Source: an archaeon (GTDB taxonomy: Archaea > Nanobdellota > Nanobdellia > Pacearchaeales > GW2011-AR1). Taken from it: a DNA stretch of 64,000 nt. This document shows, in pieces, positions 27,539 through 37,605 of the stretch (within the stretch, counting starts at the first letter, position 1; every line of letters begins with the position of its first letter). The translations under genes and the position numbers were made by a program. The stretch covers positions 18,499 to 82,498 of the forward strand of contig JABIDS010000014.1 of assembly GCA_018651605.1 (NCBI GenBank). The letters run 5' to 3'. The notes beneath the pieces were generated by a model that saw nothing but the letters and a program-made list of their open reading frames with translations, was not told the origin of the DNA and did not search any database.

Positions 27539-30121
27539 TCAAACCAAACTCTTCTGTCCATCTTCTTCATTACTTTTTTCTGTCATTTCTTTTTCTTTGG
27601 CTTTGTCTAATCTTGAAATATCTCCGACTTTGTCGCCTTGTTGGAGTTTTATTATTCTTACTCCTGATGTGACTCTGCCCATTACTCTGATGTCTTTGAT
27701 TCCTGAACGGATTACAATTCCCTTTATTGTTGAGACGACGAAGGCGTCTCCTTCTTTGACGTCTATGCTGGCTACAATGTTTCCTGTTTTTTCGTTTACT
27801 TTTAGGTTGATGACTCCTTTTCCTGCTCTTCCTGTTAATCTGTAGTCTTCGACTTTGCTTCTTTTACCATATCCTTTTTCAGTTATTGTTAGGATTGAGC
27901 TTCCTTTGTCTACTATCATTTCTGTGCTTACGACTTCATCTCTAGGGTTTAGTTTTATTCCTGTTACTCCATAACTCGCTCTTCCCATGTTTCTGACTTC
28001 ATTTGAGTTAAATCTTATGGCTTGCCCTTTCTTTGAGATTAGCATGACTTCTTGATTATCTGAAATTCTTTTTACATCTACGACTTTGTCTGAATTGTCT
28101 AATGGGAGATTTATTATTCTTACTCCACTGTTTCTTGGTTTTGCAAACATATCTAATCTTATTTTTTTGACCTGTCCTTTTCTTGTTCCCATGAATAGAT
28201 ATCCTTCGTTGAAGTCTTTGACTGAGATTACATTTGTTATTTTGTCATCTTTTATATTTAGTAAGTTGACTATTGCTTGTCCTTTTCCGTATCTTTGTGT
28301 TTCTGGGACTTTGTGAGCTTTTAACCAGAATAGTCTTCCTCTTTCTGTGAATAATAGTAACATGTCGTGAGTTGAGCAAGAGATTAGTTGTTTAACAAAG
28401 TCTTCTGAAGAGAGTTCTGCCCCTATGACTCCTTTGCCTCCTCGTTTTTGTTCGTTGTAGGCTTTGAATGGCATTCGCTTAATGTAGCCCTTATCTGTGA
28501 TTGTGATAATGACATCTTTCTTTTGCACTAAGTCTCTTTCATCAATTTCTTTGATACTTTTAAGAATACTGCTTCTTCTTTTATCTCCATATTTGTCTTT
28601 TAATTCAGTTAGTTCTTTTTTTATTATTTTGAAAATTTCATTTTCATCTGCTAAGATTTTTCTTAGTTTAGCAATTAATTCTAATAATTCTTTTTCTTCC
28701 CTTTCTAATTTTTCTCTTTCTAATGCTGTTAATTGTTTTAGAGTCATGTCTAAGATGGCATCTGTTTGTCTTTTAGATAGGTTGAATTTTCTTTGTAGAA
28801 CTTCTCCGGCTTCTGTTGCGTTTTTACTTTTTTTAATAAGTGTAATGACTTCATCTAAATTTTGTAATGCAATTAATAATCCTTTGACAATATGTTCTCT
28901 AGCTTCTGCTTTTTTTAAATCAAACTGGGTTCTTTTTCGTACCATTTTTCTTCGGTGTTTAATGTAACACATTATGATTTTCTTTAATGAAAATGTTTTA
29001 GGGATTCCTGCTTCAAGTGCAACTAAAATTGCATCGAATTTTGTTTGTAGTTTTGTTGATTTGTATAATCTGTTGATTGTGAATTGGGAGCTTGCTCCTT
29101 TTTTTAATTCAATTACTATTCTAACTTTTCCTTTAGAAGATTCATCTCTTAAATCTGAGATTTCAGTTAATTTTTTGTCTCTAACTAATTCTGCTATTTG
29201 TTTGACTAAATTTGCTTTGTTTACTTGGTAAGGTATTTCTGTTATGATAATAATTTCTTTCCCTTTTCTTTCTTCTGTGGTTATTTTTCCTCGAATGATA
29301 AAACTTCCTTTTCCTTCCTCATATAATTCTTTTATATTTTCTGCAACAAGTTTACCTCCTGTTGGTAAGTCTGGACCTGGAATTATTTCCATTAGTTGAT
29401 CTGTGGTAATTTGAGGATTATTTATTGTTGCAATAACTCCTTCACAAACTTCTGTTAAATTGTGTGGTGGAATATTTGTAGTCATACCGACCGCTATACC
29501 TGAACTTCCATTTATTAATAAATTGGGAACTTTTCCTGGAAGGACAACGGGTTCTTTTTCTGAGTTGTCAAAGTTAGAAGCCATTTTTACTGTTTCTTTA
29601 TCTAGGTCTTGTAATAATTCTACTGATAATTTTTCTAGTTTTGCTTCTGTATATCTCATTGCTGCCGCCCTATCTCCATCCATTGAACCGAAATTTCCTT
29701 GTCCTATAACTAAAGGATATCTTAAACTGAAGTTTTGTGCCATTCTAACCATTGCATCATAAACTGCAGTATCTCCGTGAGGATGGTATTTACCAATTAC
29801 ATCTCCAACAATTCTTGCTGATTTTTTAGTCATTCCTTTTTCAAGTCCCATTTTTTTCATTGCAAAAAGAATTCTTCTATGAACTGGTTTTAGGCCGTCT
29901 TCTACTGATGGGAGAGCTCTGCTTACGATTACACTCATAGCATAATCAATATACGCTTTTTTCATTTCATTTGTAATTTCTGAGTTAATTGTCCTATCTT
30001 CATTTAGGTCTTTTAAATTGATTGTAGTTTTTTCTAAGTGTTCTGTGTCTCCGTTTGTAGGAGTTGTTTCACTATTGTTGTTTTCGGTTTCTTCAATGTT
30101 GTTTGGTTGTTCTTCTGACAT
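27539..30121 (-). CDS. gyrA: DNA gyrase subunit A
   Basis: [33 protein letters not shown]...[28 protein letters not shown]-like motifs. Confidence 0.97.
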   Translation of the reverse strand: MSEEQPNNIEETENNNSETTPTNGDTEHLEKTTINLKDLNEDRTINSEITNEMKKAYIDYAMSVIVSRALPSVEDGLKPVHRRILFAMKKMGLEKGMTKKSARIVGDVIGKYHPHGDTAVYDAMVRMAQNFSLRYPLVIGQGNFGSMDGDRAAAMRYTEAKLEKLSVELLQDLDKETVKMASNFDNSEKEPVVLPGKVPNLLINGSSGIAVGMTTNIPPHNLTEVCEGVIATINNPQITTDQLMEIIPGPDLPTGGKLVAENIKELYEEGKGSFIIRGKITTEERKGKEIIIITEIPYQVNKANLVKQIAELVRDKKLTEISDLRDESSKGKVRIVIELKKGASSQFTINRLYKSTKLQTKFDAILVALEAGIPKTFSLKKIIMCYIKHRRKMVRKRTQFDLKKAEAREHIVKGLLIALQNLDEVITLIKKSKNATEAGEVLQRKFNLSKRQTDAILDMTLKQLTALEREKLEREEKELLELIAKLRKILADENEIFKIIKKELTELKDKYGDKRRSSILKSIKEIDERDLVQKKDVIITITDKGYIKRMPFKAYNEQKRGGKGVIGAELSSEDFVKQLISCSTHDMLLLFTERGRLFWLKAHKVPETQRYGKGQAIVNLLNIKDDKITNVISVKDFNEGYLFMGTRKGQVKKIRLDMFAKPRNSGVRIINLPLDNSDKVVDVKRISDNQEVMLISKKGQAIRFNSNEVRNMGRASYGVTGIKLNPRDEVVSTEMIVDKGSSILTITEKGYGKRSKVEDYRLTGRAGKGVINLKVNEKTGNIVASIDVKEGDAFVVSTIKGIVIRSGIKDIRVMGRVTSGVRIIKLQQGDKVGDISRLDKAKEKEMTEKSNEEDGQKSLV

Positions 30122-30135
30122 TTTTGTTTTTATCC

Positions 30136-30196
30136 TTTGAAATTTATCTTATTTTGGTTGCACCCGCCCACCCTCCCTGAATGGATAAATTTCAAA
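30136..30196 (-). promoter_or_regulatory. 13-bp inverted repeat enclosing a G-quadruplex motif upstream of gyrA
   Basis: + strand TTTGAAATTTATC (30136-30148) / GATAAATTTCAAA (30184-30196); CCCGCCCACCCTCCC at 30163-30177, i.e. GGGAGGGTGGGCGGG on the minus strand. Confidence 0.8.
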
Positions 30197-30215
30197 CCTC
30201 CTCCTTAAGTAATAC

Positions 30216-30851
30216 TTAAATTAGTCCTCCCTCATGAGATGATGTTTTATTTTCTTCCTCTGTAGGTTTAGACATTTCTTTTTCTACTAATTCGCAAATA
30301 GTATGATAAGCAACCATATGTGATTCTTGTATTCTGGGTGTGTCATCTGAAGGAATATTTATGTTAGCATCGCTTAGGTCTTTCATTTTTCCACCTTCGT
30401 GTCCTGTGAAGGTTATGATTCTTAGGCCTATTTTTTTTGCTTCTTCTATTGCTTTGATTATATTTTCTGAATTACCTGATGTTGATATTCCTATTAAAAT
30501 ATCTTCTTTTTTTCCTAATGCTTCGACTTGTCTTGAAAATATTGTTTCGAATTCGTAGTCGTTTCCCCATGCAGTTAATATTGATGTGTCTGTTGTGAGC
30601 GCTATTGCTGGAAGTCCTTTTCTTTCCATTTTGTATCTTCCTACTAATTCTCCTGTAATGTGTTGAGCATCTGCTGCTGAACCTCCGTTGCCACAGATTA
30701 AAATTTTGCCATTGTTTTTTAGACTTTCTATAATTATGTTTGTTGAAATTCTAATTGCGTTGATTGCATTTGAGTCTTCTAAGAATCTTTTTTTAGTTTC
30801 AATACTTTCTTGAATTCTTTGTTTTATTATTTCTTCCATTTTAAATGTCAA
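30216..30851 (-). CDS. SIS-domain sugar isomerase, phosphoheptose isomerase (GmhA)-like
   Basis: [50 protein letters not shown]. Confidence 0.92.
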   Translation of the reverse strand: MTFKMEEIIKQRIQESIETKKRFLEDSNAINAIRISTNIIIESLKNNGKILICGNGGSAADAQHITGELVGRYKMERKGLPAIALTTDTSILTAWGNDYEFETIFSRQVEALGKKEDILIGISTSGNSENIIKAIEEAKKIGLRIITFTGHEGGKMKDLSDANINIPSDDTPRIQESHMVAYHTICELVEKEMSKPTEEENKTSSHEGGLI

Positions 30852-32727
30852 CCTCTGCGATATTTGCGTTTACTTCAATGAATTTTCTTCTTGGTGCAAC
30901 AACATCTCCCATTAACATTGAGAATGTTTCATCTGCTAAAACCGCATCTTCTATCATGACTTTTTTTAGGATTCTTGTTTTAGGGTTCATTGTTGTATCC
31001 CATAACTGTACTGGATTCATTTCTCCTAATCCTTTAAACCTTTGAATATCTGGTGTTCCTCCTAACTTCTCAACTATTTTTTTTAATTCTTCGTCAGAAT
31101 AAACATAATAGTCTTTCTTTTTTCTAATTCTATAAAGTGGTGAAACTGCTACGTAAACATTTCCGTTTTCAATTAATTCTGGAACATATCTGTAAAAGAA
31201 AGTTAGGAGAAGAGTCATTATGTGTTGGCCGTCAACATCTGCATCTGTCATTATTATTACCTTGTTGTATCTTAATTTTTTTATATCAAAATTTTCTTTA
31301 ACTCCTGTTCCTATTGCAGTAATTAGATTTATGATTTCTTCTGAAGATAATGCTTTAGTTGGATTTGATTTTTCAACGTTTAATATTTTACCTTTTAGTG
31401 GAAGGATTGCTTGAAATTCTTTTTCCCTTGCCATTTTAGATGAACCTGCTGCTGAATCTCCTTCTACAATATAAAGTTCTGTTTTTTCTATTTTCTTTGA
31501 AGAGCAATCTGATAATTTTCCTGGTAAACCTGAAAGTCCACCCATTGCGTTTTTTCTTCTAACTAAATCCCGAGCTTTTCTTGCAGCATTTCTTGCTTTA
31601 GCAGAAGCAACAACTTTTTGCGCGATTTTATTTGAGATTGAAGGATTTTCTTCTAAGAATTCTGTTAAAGCAACATAAACCATTGAATCTACAATTCCTT
31701 TCATTTCTGAGTTTCCTAATTTTGTTTTTGTTTGTCCTTCAAATTGGGGCTCTCTCATTTTAACATTTACTATTGCAACAATTCCTTCACGAGCATCGTC
31801 TCCACTTAGTTTTTCATTTTTTAACATTCCTTTTTTTGTTATGTAATCATTGATTCCTCTTGTTAGGGCAGTTTTAAAACCTGAGATGTGTGTTCCACCC
31901 TCAGTAGTATTAATAGTATTAACAAATCCAAAGATATTATCATTATATCCATCTGTGTATTGCATTGCTATTTCTATGCTATTACCGTCTAGTTCTTTTT
32001 TGAAATAAATTGGTTTATGTATGACTGCTTTTGTTTTATTTATGTGATTAACGAATTCAGTTAATCCTCCTGTATAATGAAAGATTTCTTTTTTCCCATC
32101 TCTTTCATCTTTTAAAATTATTTTAACAGGATTTAAGAATGCTATTTCTTGGAGTCTTTTTTTAAGGACACTGAAATCAAATGTAGTTGTAGAGAATATT
32201 TCTTTATCTGGGTAGAATAATATTTCAGTTCCTGTTTCGTTTTTGTCACATTTGCCAATAGTTTTCATATTATATTTTGGTTTTCCTATTACGTATTCTT
32301 GTTGATGGACTTTTCCGTTTCTTTTTACTTTTGCAGATAGTTTTATTGAAAGTGCATTGACGACACTAACGCCTACACCATGTAATCCTCCTGATATTTG
32401 ATATGCTGATTTTTCAAATTTTCCTCCTGCGTGTAATTTGGTTAGTGCGATTTCTAATGCTGGTTTTTTGAATTTGGGATGAGTGTCTACAGGGATTCCT
32501 CTTCCATTATCTTGGACTAGCAGTCCTCCGTCTTTTTGGATTGTTACTTGAACAAGAGTGCAAAAACCTGCTAAGCATTCATCAATAGAATTATCTACAA
32601 CTTCGTAAACTAAATGGTGCAAACCATCCTTGCCAGTGCTACCAATATACATTGCAGGTCGTTTTCTTACTGCTTCGAGTCCTTCAAGAACTTTTATTTG
32701 TTCTGCCTTATAGTTTTCTTTTGTCAT
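30841..32727 (-). CDS. gyrB: DNA gyrase subunit B
   Basis: [70 protein letters not shown]. Confidence 0.97.
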   Translation of the reverse strand: MTKENYKAEQIKVLEGLEAVRKRPAMYIGSTGKDGLHHLVYEVVDNSIDECLAGFCTLVQVTIQKDGGLLVQDNGRGIPVDTHPKFKKPALEIALTKLHAGGKFEKSAYQISGGLHGVGVSVVNALSIKLSAKVKRNGKVHQQEYVIGKPKYNMKTIGKCDKNETGTEILFYPDKEIFSTTTFDFSVLKKRLQEIAFLNPVKIILKDERDGKKEIFHYTGGLTEFVNHINKTKAVIHKPIYFKKELDGNSIEIAMQYTDGYNDNIFGFVNTINTTEGGTHISGFKTALTRGINDYITKKGMLKNEKLSGDDAREGIVAIVNVKMREPQFEGQTKTKLGNSEMKGIVDSMVYVALTEFLEENPSISNKIAQKVVASAKARNAARKARDLVRRKNAMGGLSGLPGKLSDCSSKKIEKTELYIVEGDSAAGSSKMAREKEFQAILPLKGKILNVEKSNPTKALSSEEIINLITAIGTGVKENFDIKKLRYNKVIIMTDADVDGQHIMTLLLTFFYRYVPELIENGNVYVAVSPLYRIRKKKDYYVYSDEELKKIVEKLGGTPDIQRFKGLGEMNPVQLWDTTMNPKTRILKKVMIEDAVLADETFSMLMGDVVAPRRKFIEVNANIAEVDI

Positions 32728-32951
32728 TTATTTTATGGATTTTTCTTTAACTTATTAAATTTTTAATTGGAAAATCTTAGTTAAAAAACATCTGATTATG
32801 GTTTAATGAAGGCGGTTCTCTTTATAAACTTTTCTATAGTGTTTTGCCATTTATCGTCGGTGAAATGGTTAATGTTATCCTTATGAAGTATATTCTTTAT
32901 CGATGAGTATATATTGATAAAACTTATTAAGGGACTTTTTCTTTTGGTAGA

Positions 32952-34109
32952 ATGGATTCATTATCTCTTCGAAAATCTGAATTTAAGGTGCCTGAAATTT
33001 CTATTGTTCTTCCGTGTAGAAATGAGGAAAAGTCGTTGCCTTTTTGTCTTAAACAGATAAATTGGGTTGTTTTTAAGGCTGGGCTTAATGCTGAGATAAT
33101 TGTTTCTGATTCATCTGTTGATCGGTCTGCAGAGATTGCTAAGAGTTTTGGGGCTAGAGTTATTAAACATAATAAAAAAGGTTATGGGATTGCTTATTTA
33201 GAGGGATTTAAGCAGGCTAAGGGGAAATATATTTTTATGGCAGATTGTGATGGAACTTATGATTTTAATGAAATTCCTAAGTTTGTTGAAGCTTTGAGAA
33301 AGGGTTATGATTTTGTTATTGGTGATAGGTTTGCTTATAAGTTTGGAAATGAGGTTATGCCTTGGACTCATAAGTATATTGGTAATCCTATTTTGTCGGG
33401 GATTTTGAGATTGTTTTTTAAGACTAGTGTGAGGGATTCGCATTGTGGTATGAGGGCTGTGAGTCGGAGTGCTTTAGATAAATTGAAGTTGCAGACTGTT
33501 GGGATGGAGTTTGCATCTGAGATGATTGTTAAGGCTTTGAAATGTGGTTTAAAGATTAAGGAATTTCCAATTAAGTATAAACCTCGAATTGGAGAGTCAA
33601 AATTGAGTACTTGGAGAGATGGTTGGAGGCATTTGAGATTTATGCTTTTGTATTCTCCTTTGTTTCTTTTTTTTATTCCTGGATTTACTCTTTTTGTTTT
33701 GGGTTTATTGTCTTTTTTTTGGCTTTATTTTGGTTTGGCAGAGGTTTTTGGAACACAACTTTATGTTCATCCGATGTTTATTTCATCTTTGTTTATGATT
33801 ATTGGATATCAGTTAATGATTTTTGCTTTGTTTGCGAAGACTTATGCTATTACTCATTTGAATGAGAAGTCTCCTTTAGAAAAGTTGTATAGGTATGTTA
33901 CGATTGAGAAGGCAGGGATTATTGGAGGAGTTTTGGTTGTTTTAGGTGTTGGAATATATGGGTATATTTTTTTAAAATGGGTTAATTCTGGTTTTGGTTC
34001 CTTAGATGAAGTTAAGAATTTGGTTGTGGCTCAGACTTTTGCAGTGATTGGTGTGCAGACAATATTTTCGGCTTTTATGTTGAGTATATTGGGGATTAAG
34101 GAAAGATGA
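32952..34109 (+). CDS. Family 2 glycosyltransferase (dolichyl-phosphate mannosyltransferase-like) with C-terminal TMs
   Basis: ISIVLPCRNEEKSLPFCLKQI...MADCDGTYDFNEIP. Confidence 0.92.
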   Translation: MDSLSLRKSEFKVPEISIVLPCRNEEKSLPFCLKQINWVVFKAGLNAEIIVSDSSVDRSAEIAKSFGARVIKHNKKGYGIAYLEGFKQAKGKYIFMADCDGTYDFNEIPKFVEALRKGYDFVIGDRFAYKFGNEVMPWTHKYIGNPILSGILRLFFKTSVRDSHCGMRAVSRSALDKLKLQTVGMEFASEMIVKALKCGLKIKEFPIKYKPRIGESKLSTWRDGWRHLRFMLLYSPLFLFFIPGFTLFVLGLLSFFWLYFGLAEVFGTQLYVHPMFISSLFMIIGYQLMIFALFAKTYAITHLNEKSPLEKLYRYVTIEKAGIIGGVLVVLGVGIYGYIFLKWVNSGFGSLDEVKNLVVAQTFAVIGVQTIFSAFMLSILGIKER

Positions 34110-35260
34110 AAATAGCAATAACTACTGATGCAATATATCCTTTTACTTTGGGGGGTTCTGAAATAAGGAATCATGAAATAGCAAAGAGATTGATTAAAAA
34201 AGGTCATGAGGTGCATATTCTTGGTGGGAAATTTTGGAAAGGTAATTCTAATATAGAGATGGATGGGATAAAAATTTATGGTGTTTCAGATTATAAAAAT
34301 TTATATGATGAAACTGGGAAAAGAAAACCCTTTGAACCTTTTTTGCTTTCTATTCGAATGTTTTTTTATTTATTGAAAGAGGATTATGATTTAATTGATA
34401 ATGCAGCGTTTAATTTTTTTAATTGTTATTCAACTAAGTTGGTTTCTTTGATTAATTCTACACATCTAGTGTTCACTTGGCATCAATATTTTGGGAATTA
34501 TTTATTGGGTTATTTAGGGAATATTAAGGGAGTGATAGCTAGAACCTTGGAGTTTTTTTCAACAAAGTTAACAAAAAATAATTTAGTAGTTTCAAATCAC
34601 GTTAAGAATGAATTAGTGAAGAAAAATGTTCTTTCTGAAAATATTCAGGTTATTTTTAATGGAACTGATTTGAAACAGATAGACTCTGTTGAATCTTTGA
34701 ATAAATTTTATGATTTGATATTTGTTGGTCGGCTTAATTACCAAAAAAATTTGTCTCTTTTAATAAAATCTGTGAAGATTTTAAAAAAGAAATTTCTAAA
34801 GTTAAAAGTATGTATTGTTGGGGAGGGAGAAGAAAGAGAAAATTTATTGAAATTAATTAATGATTTTGATCTTAAAGAGAATTTTGATTTTGTAGGTAAG
34901 GTTGAAGATAAGGGTCTTGTTTATCAATATTTGAAATCCTCTCGAGTTTTTGTGCTTCCTTCAAAATTAGAAGGTTTTCCTTTGACAATTATCGAAGCAA
35001 ATGCTTCTGGTTTACCGATAGTAACTACTAAAACTTTTTATAATAATACTTCTGAATATGTGAAGAATAATGTTAATGGATTGTTGGTTAAACCTAATGC
35101 TAAAGATTTTTCAGACGCTATTTCTAGATTGTTAGAAGATGAAAATATGTTGCAAAAGATGTCTAAGCAAGGAAGAGAAAAATCACAAAATTTTGATTGG
35201 GATAAGATTGCTTTTGAACAGGAGAAATATTATTTGGAGGTGATTAAGAATGGGAAGTAG
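34106..35260 (+). CDS. Family 4-type glycosyltransferase
   Basis: GGSEIRNHEIAKRL...FVGRLNYQKNLSLLIKSV...VLPSKLEGFPLTIIEANASGLPIV. Confidence 0.93.
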   Translation: MKIAITTDAIYPFTLGGSEIRNHEIAKRLIKKGHEVHILGGKFWKGNSNIEMDGIKIYGVSDYKNLYDETGKRKPFEPFLLSIRMFFYLLKEDYDLIDNAAFNFFNCYSTKLVSLINSTHLVFTWHQYFGNYLLGYLGNIKGVIARTLEFFSTKLTKNNLVVSNHVKNELVKKNVLSENIQVIFNGTDLKQIDSVESLNKFYDLIFVGRLNYQKNLSLLIKSVKILKKKFLKLKVCIVGEGEERENLLKLINDFDLKENFDFVGKVEDKGLVYQYLKSSRVFVLPSKLEGFPLTIIEANASGLPIVTTKTFYNNTSEYVKNNVNGLLVKPNAKDFSDAISRLLEDENMLQKMSKQGREKSQNFDWDKIAFEQEKYYLEVIKNGK

Positions 35261-35267
35261 GTTTTTT

Positions 35268-36020
35268 TTATTTTTCTTCTAGATATCTTTCTATAACTTC
35301 TTTGGCATTACCTTCTGCAATGATGTATCCATTATCAATCCAAATAACTTTATCACAATATTCTTTAATTGCTTCTAGATTATGACTAACTAAAATAACT
35401 GTGGATCCACTTTTTAGTAAATCCTCCATTTTTTTTAATGATTTTTCTTGATATTCTTTATCTGCTCCCCCTCCAATTACTTCGTCTACTAATAAAATGT
35501 CTGGATTTTTATGGGCGACACAATGCAAACCGATTGATGAAGCTAATCTTGTTTGCATTCCTGAAGAAAACTTGAAAAATTTTGTGTTAATATAATCTTT
35601 TAATCCTGAAAATTCAACAATTTCATTAAATTTTTCTTTGATATCTTTTTGACTTAACCCCATTATAGAACCACTTAAAAAAATGTTTTCTTTCATTGTT
35701 AATTTTGGGCTTAAACCGTGTCCAAAACCTGTTAAATAAACTAATTGGCCGTTGGTTTGAATGGTTCCCTCATTAGCTTGGTAAATCCTTGCAATTATTC
35801 TTAATAGTGTAGATTTTCCAGAACCATTTTTTCCAATGATGCCCAGGTTTTCCCCTGCTTTAATTTTTAGTGAGATATTTTTTAAAACAATAATTTCCTT
35901 AGGATTTTTGTTTCCTGAAATAATGTCTAAAAGTCTGGCTAAAGCACCTTTGTCTTTGTTGTTTTTGTCAAACTTTTTAGATACATTTTCTAATTTTATT
36001 CGAATAATTTTTTCATCCAT
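35268..36020 (-). CDS. Polysaccharide-export-like ABC transporter ATPase (Wzt/TagH type)
   Basis: LGIIGKNGSGKSTLLRIIARIY, FKFSSGMQTRLASSIGL, ILLVDEVIGGGADKEY. Confidence 0.9.
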   Translation of the reverse strand: MDEKIIRIKLENVSKKFDKNNKDKGALARLLDIISGNKNPKEIIVLKNISLKIKAGENLGIIGKNGSGKSTLLRIIARIYQANEGTIQTNGQLVYLTGFGHGLSPKLTMKENIFLSGSIMGLSQKDIKEKFNEIVEFSGLKDYINTKFFKFSSGMQTRLASSIGLHCVAHKNPDILLVDEVIGGGADKEYQEKSLKKMEDLLKSGSTVILVSHNLEAIKEYCDKVIWIDNGYIIAEGNAKEVIERYLEEK

Positions 36021-36832
36021 TAAATATGTTCTGCAAATTTATTTTTGTATTTATTAAACACTAAAATGCTAGTAATAAATATTATTATACTTAATGCCAT
36101 AGTTATTTCAATCATCCATAATTCTGAGAGTTTTTTGTAAACAATTAAATCTCTGGAGATTGTTATGAAGTAGAAGAGAGGATTAAATAAATTTATTTTG
36201 TATATTAAACTTCCTTTTTCAGCTACGTAAAATAAAGGTGTTGCGAAAAATAATAATCTTGTTACAACTCTCCATGCATTATCTAAATCGCTGACATAAA
36301 CTCCTATTGTTGCTAATAAAAATGAAGAACCTGTTGTAAATAAAATATAAAATATAAAAATAATTGGATAAATTAATAATTGGATTAATGGTATTTTGAA
36401 AAAAATCATAAATCCTATGAAGAGAATGATTTCAAAAAAATGGGCAAAAGTGTTTTCTATTATCCTTGATAGGATTATTGATTCGTTATTTATTTTTATT
36501 GATTTAATAAAGTTTGAGCTGTTTTCTATTATTTTTGTAGAAATAGAAGTGGTTGCAGAAAAAAAATTAAACATAATTAAACCTAGTAAGAGGTAGAGAG
36601 GATAGTTATTAACTATGTTCCCCCCCAATGCTTTTTGAATCCCTAGAATTATTATAAATAAAAAAAATGGTTCTAAAAGGTACCAAAAGATTCCTAAAAA
36701 ACTTCCTTCATTTTTTAATTTAAAATTTGCTTTTGCTAATTGTAGGCTGAGTCCTAAAATGCTTTTTAGTTTTTGTGAATATTTTTTTAATTTCATATTC
36801 TTAAAAAGTCTCTTTACTTTTAAATTTATCAA
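36020..36832 (-). CDS. Polysaccharide-export-like ABC-2 permease (Wzm/TagG type)
   Basis: AKANFKLKNEGSFLGIFWYLLEPFFLFIIILGI and further TMs; next to the ATPase. Confidence 0.87.
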   Translation of the reverse strand: MINLKVKRLFKNMKLKKYSQKLKSILGLSLQLAKANFKLKNEGSFLGIFWYLLEPFFLFIIILGIQKALGGNIVNNYPLYLLLGLIMFNFFSATTSISTKIIENSSNFIKSIKINNESIILSRIIENTFAHFFEIILFIGFMIFFKIPLIQLLIYPIIFIFYILFTTGSSFLLATIGVYVSDLDNAWRVVTRLLFFATPLFYVAEKGSLIYKINLFNPLFYFITISRDLIVYKKLSELWMIEITMALSIIIFITSILVFNKYKNKFAEHI

Positions 36833-37604
36833 TTTTGTTGAGGTAATCTACTGCAGAATCCAGTATGTCTTCTTGCATTTTTTTAGTGGCATTTTGTATG
36901 TCTAGATTAGAAATATACAAATTATTGTAGCTTTTTTCATGCATTCTCCATTTTGTTTTTTTCTTATCTTGAAAAAAGAATTTTCCCCTAACACTGAGTT
37001 GTCCTAGTATCCACCAATCCAACCAAGCTTTATGTTTATCAGAAAAATCAATTTTATTTAACATTTTTGCTTTAACCATAAAACAAGAAAAAGTAGGAAT
37101 ATAATTAATTTCTGACAAAAATTCAAAGGCATAAAAAGGCTTATTTTTGATTTTAAAATCATCTAAAATGAATTTCATAAGTTCTTCTCCTTCTTCAATT
37201 TTTTTTTTTGAACCAAACATTTCAACGTTATTATAAACTAAAATTACCTCTCTGTTTTCCTTAAAAATCTTTATTTTAGAAGATAAATAATTTGGATACC
37301 AAATATCATCAGATTCTATAAATGCAAGATATTTTCCAGTGGAATTTTTAATTCCTAGTTTATAACTTTCAGTCATTCCTTTATTTTCCATATTTGAGTG
37401 AAAAAATAATTTTATTTTTTTAGGATGTTTCTTTTGATAATTTTGAAGTATTTTTGGAGAGTTATCTTGAGAGCCGTCATCTACTATAACTAATTCCCAA
37501 TTTTCATAATCTTGGTTTAAAACAGAATCAATAGTTTCTTTAATACACCATGCATAATTATAGCTTGGGAGTATTATGGAAATTTTATCTTCTTCTATTT
37601 TCAT
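36801..37604 (-). CDS. Family 2 glycosyltransferase
   Basis: KISIILPSYNYAWCIKETIDSVLNQDYENWELVIVDDGSQDNS. Confidence 0.92.
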   Translation of the reverse strand: MKIEEDKISIILPSYNYAWCIKETIDSVLNQDYENWELVIVDDGSQDNSPKILQNYQKKHPKKIKLFFHSNMENKGMTESYKLGIKNSTGKYLAFIESDDIWYPNYLSSKIKIFKENREVILVYNNVEMFGSKKKIEEGEELMKFILDDFKIKNKPFYAFEFLSEINYIPTFSCFMVKAKMLNKIDFSDKHKAWLDWWILGQLSVRGKFFFQDKKKTKWRMHEKSYNNLYISNLDIQNATKKMQEDILDSAVDYLNKIDKFKSKETF

Positions 37605-37605
37605 T

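Noticed and set aside
28497-29762. Several plus-strand ORFs across gyrA
   Set aside because: Antisense shadows of gyrA; Ser/Phe/Leu-rich with no recognisable domain.
30136-30196. Inverted repeat as an intrinsic terminator for the SIS gene
   Set aside because: The sequence following it on the minus strand is A-rich, not U-rich, so a simple hairpin-U-tract terminator does not fit.
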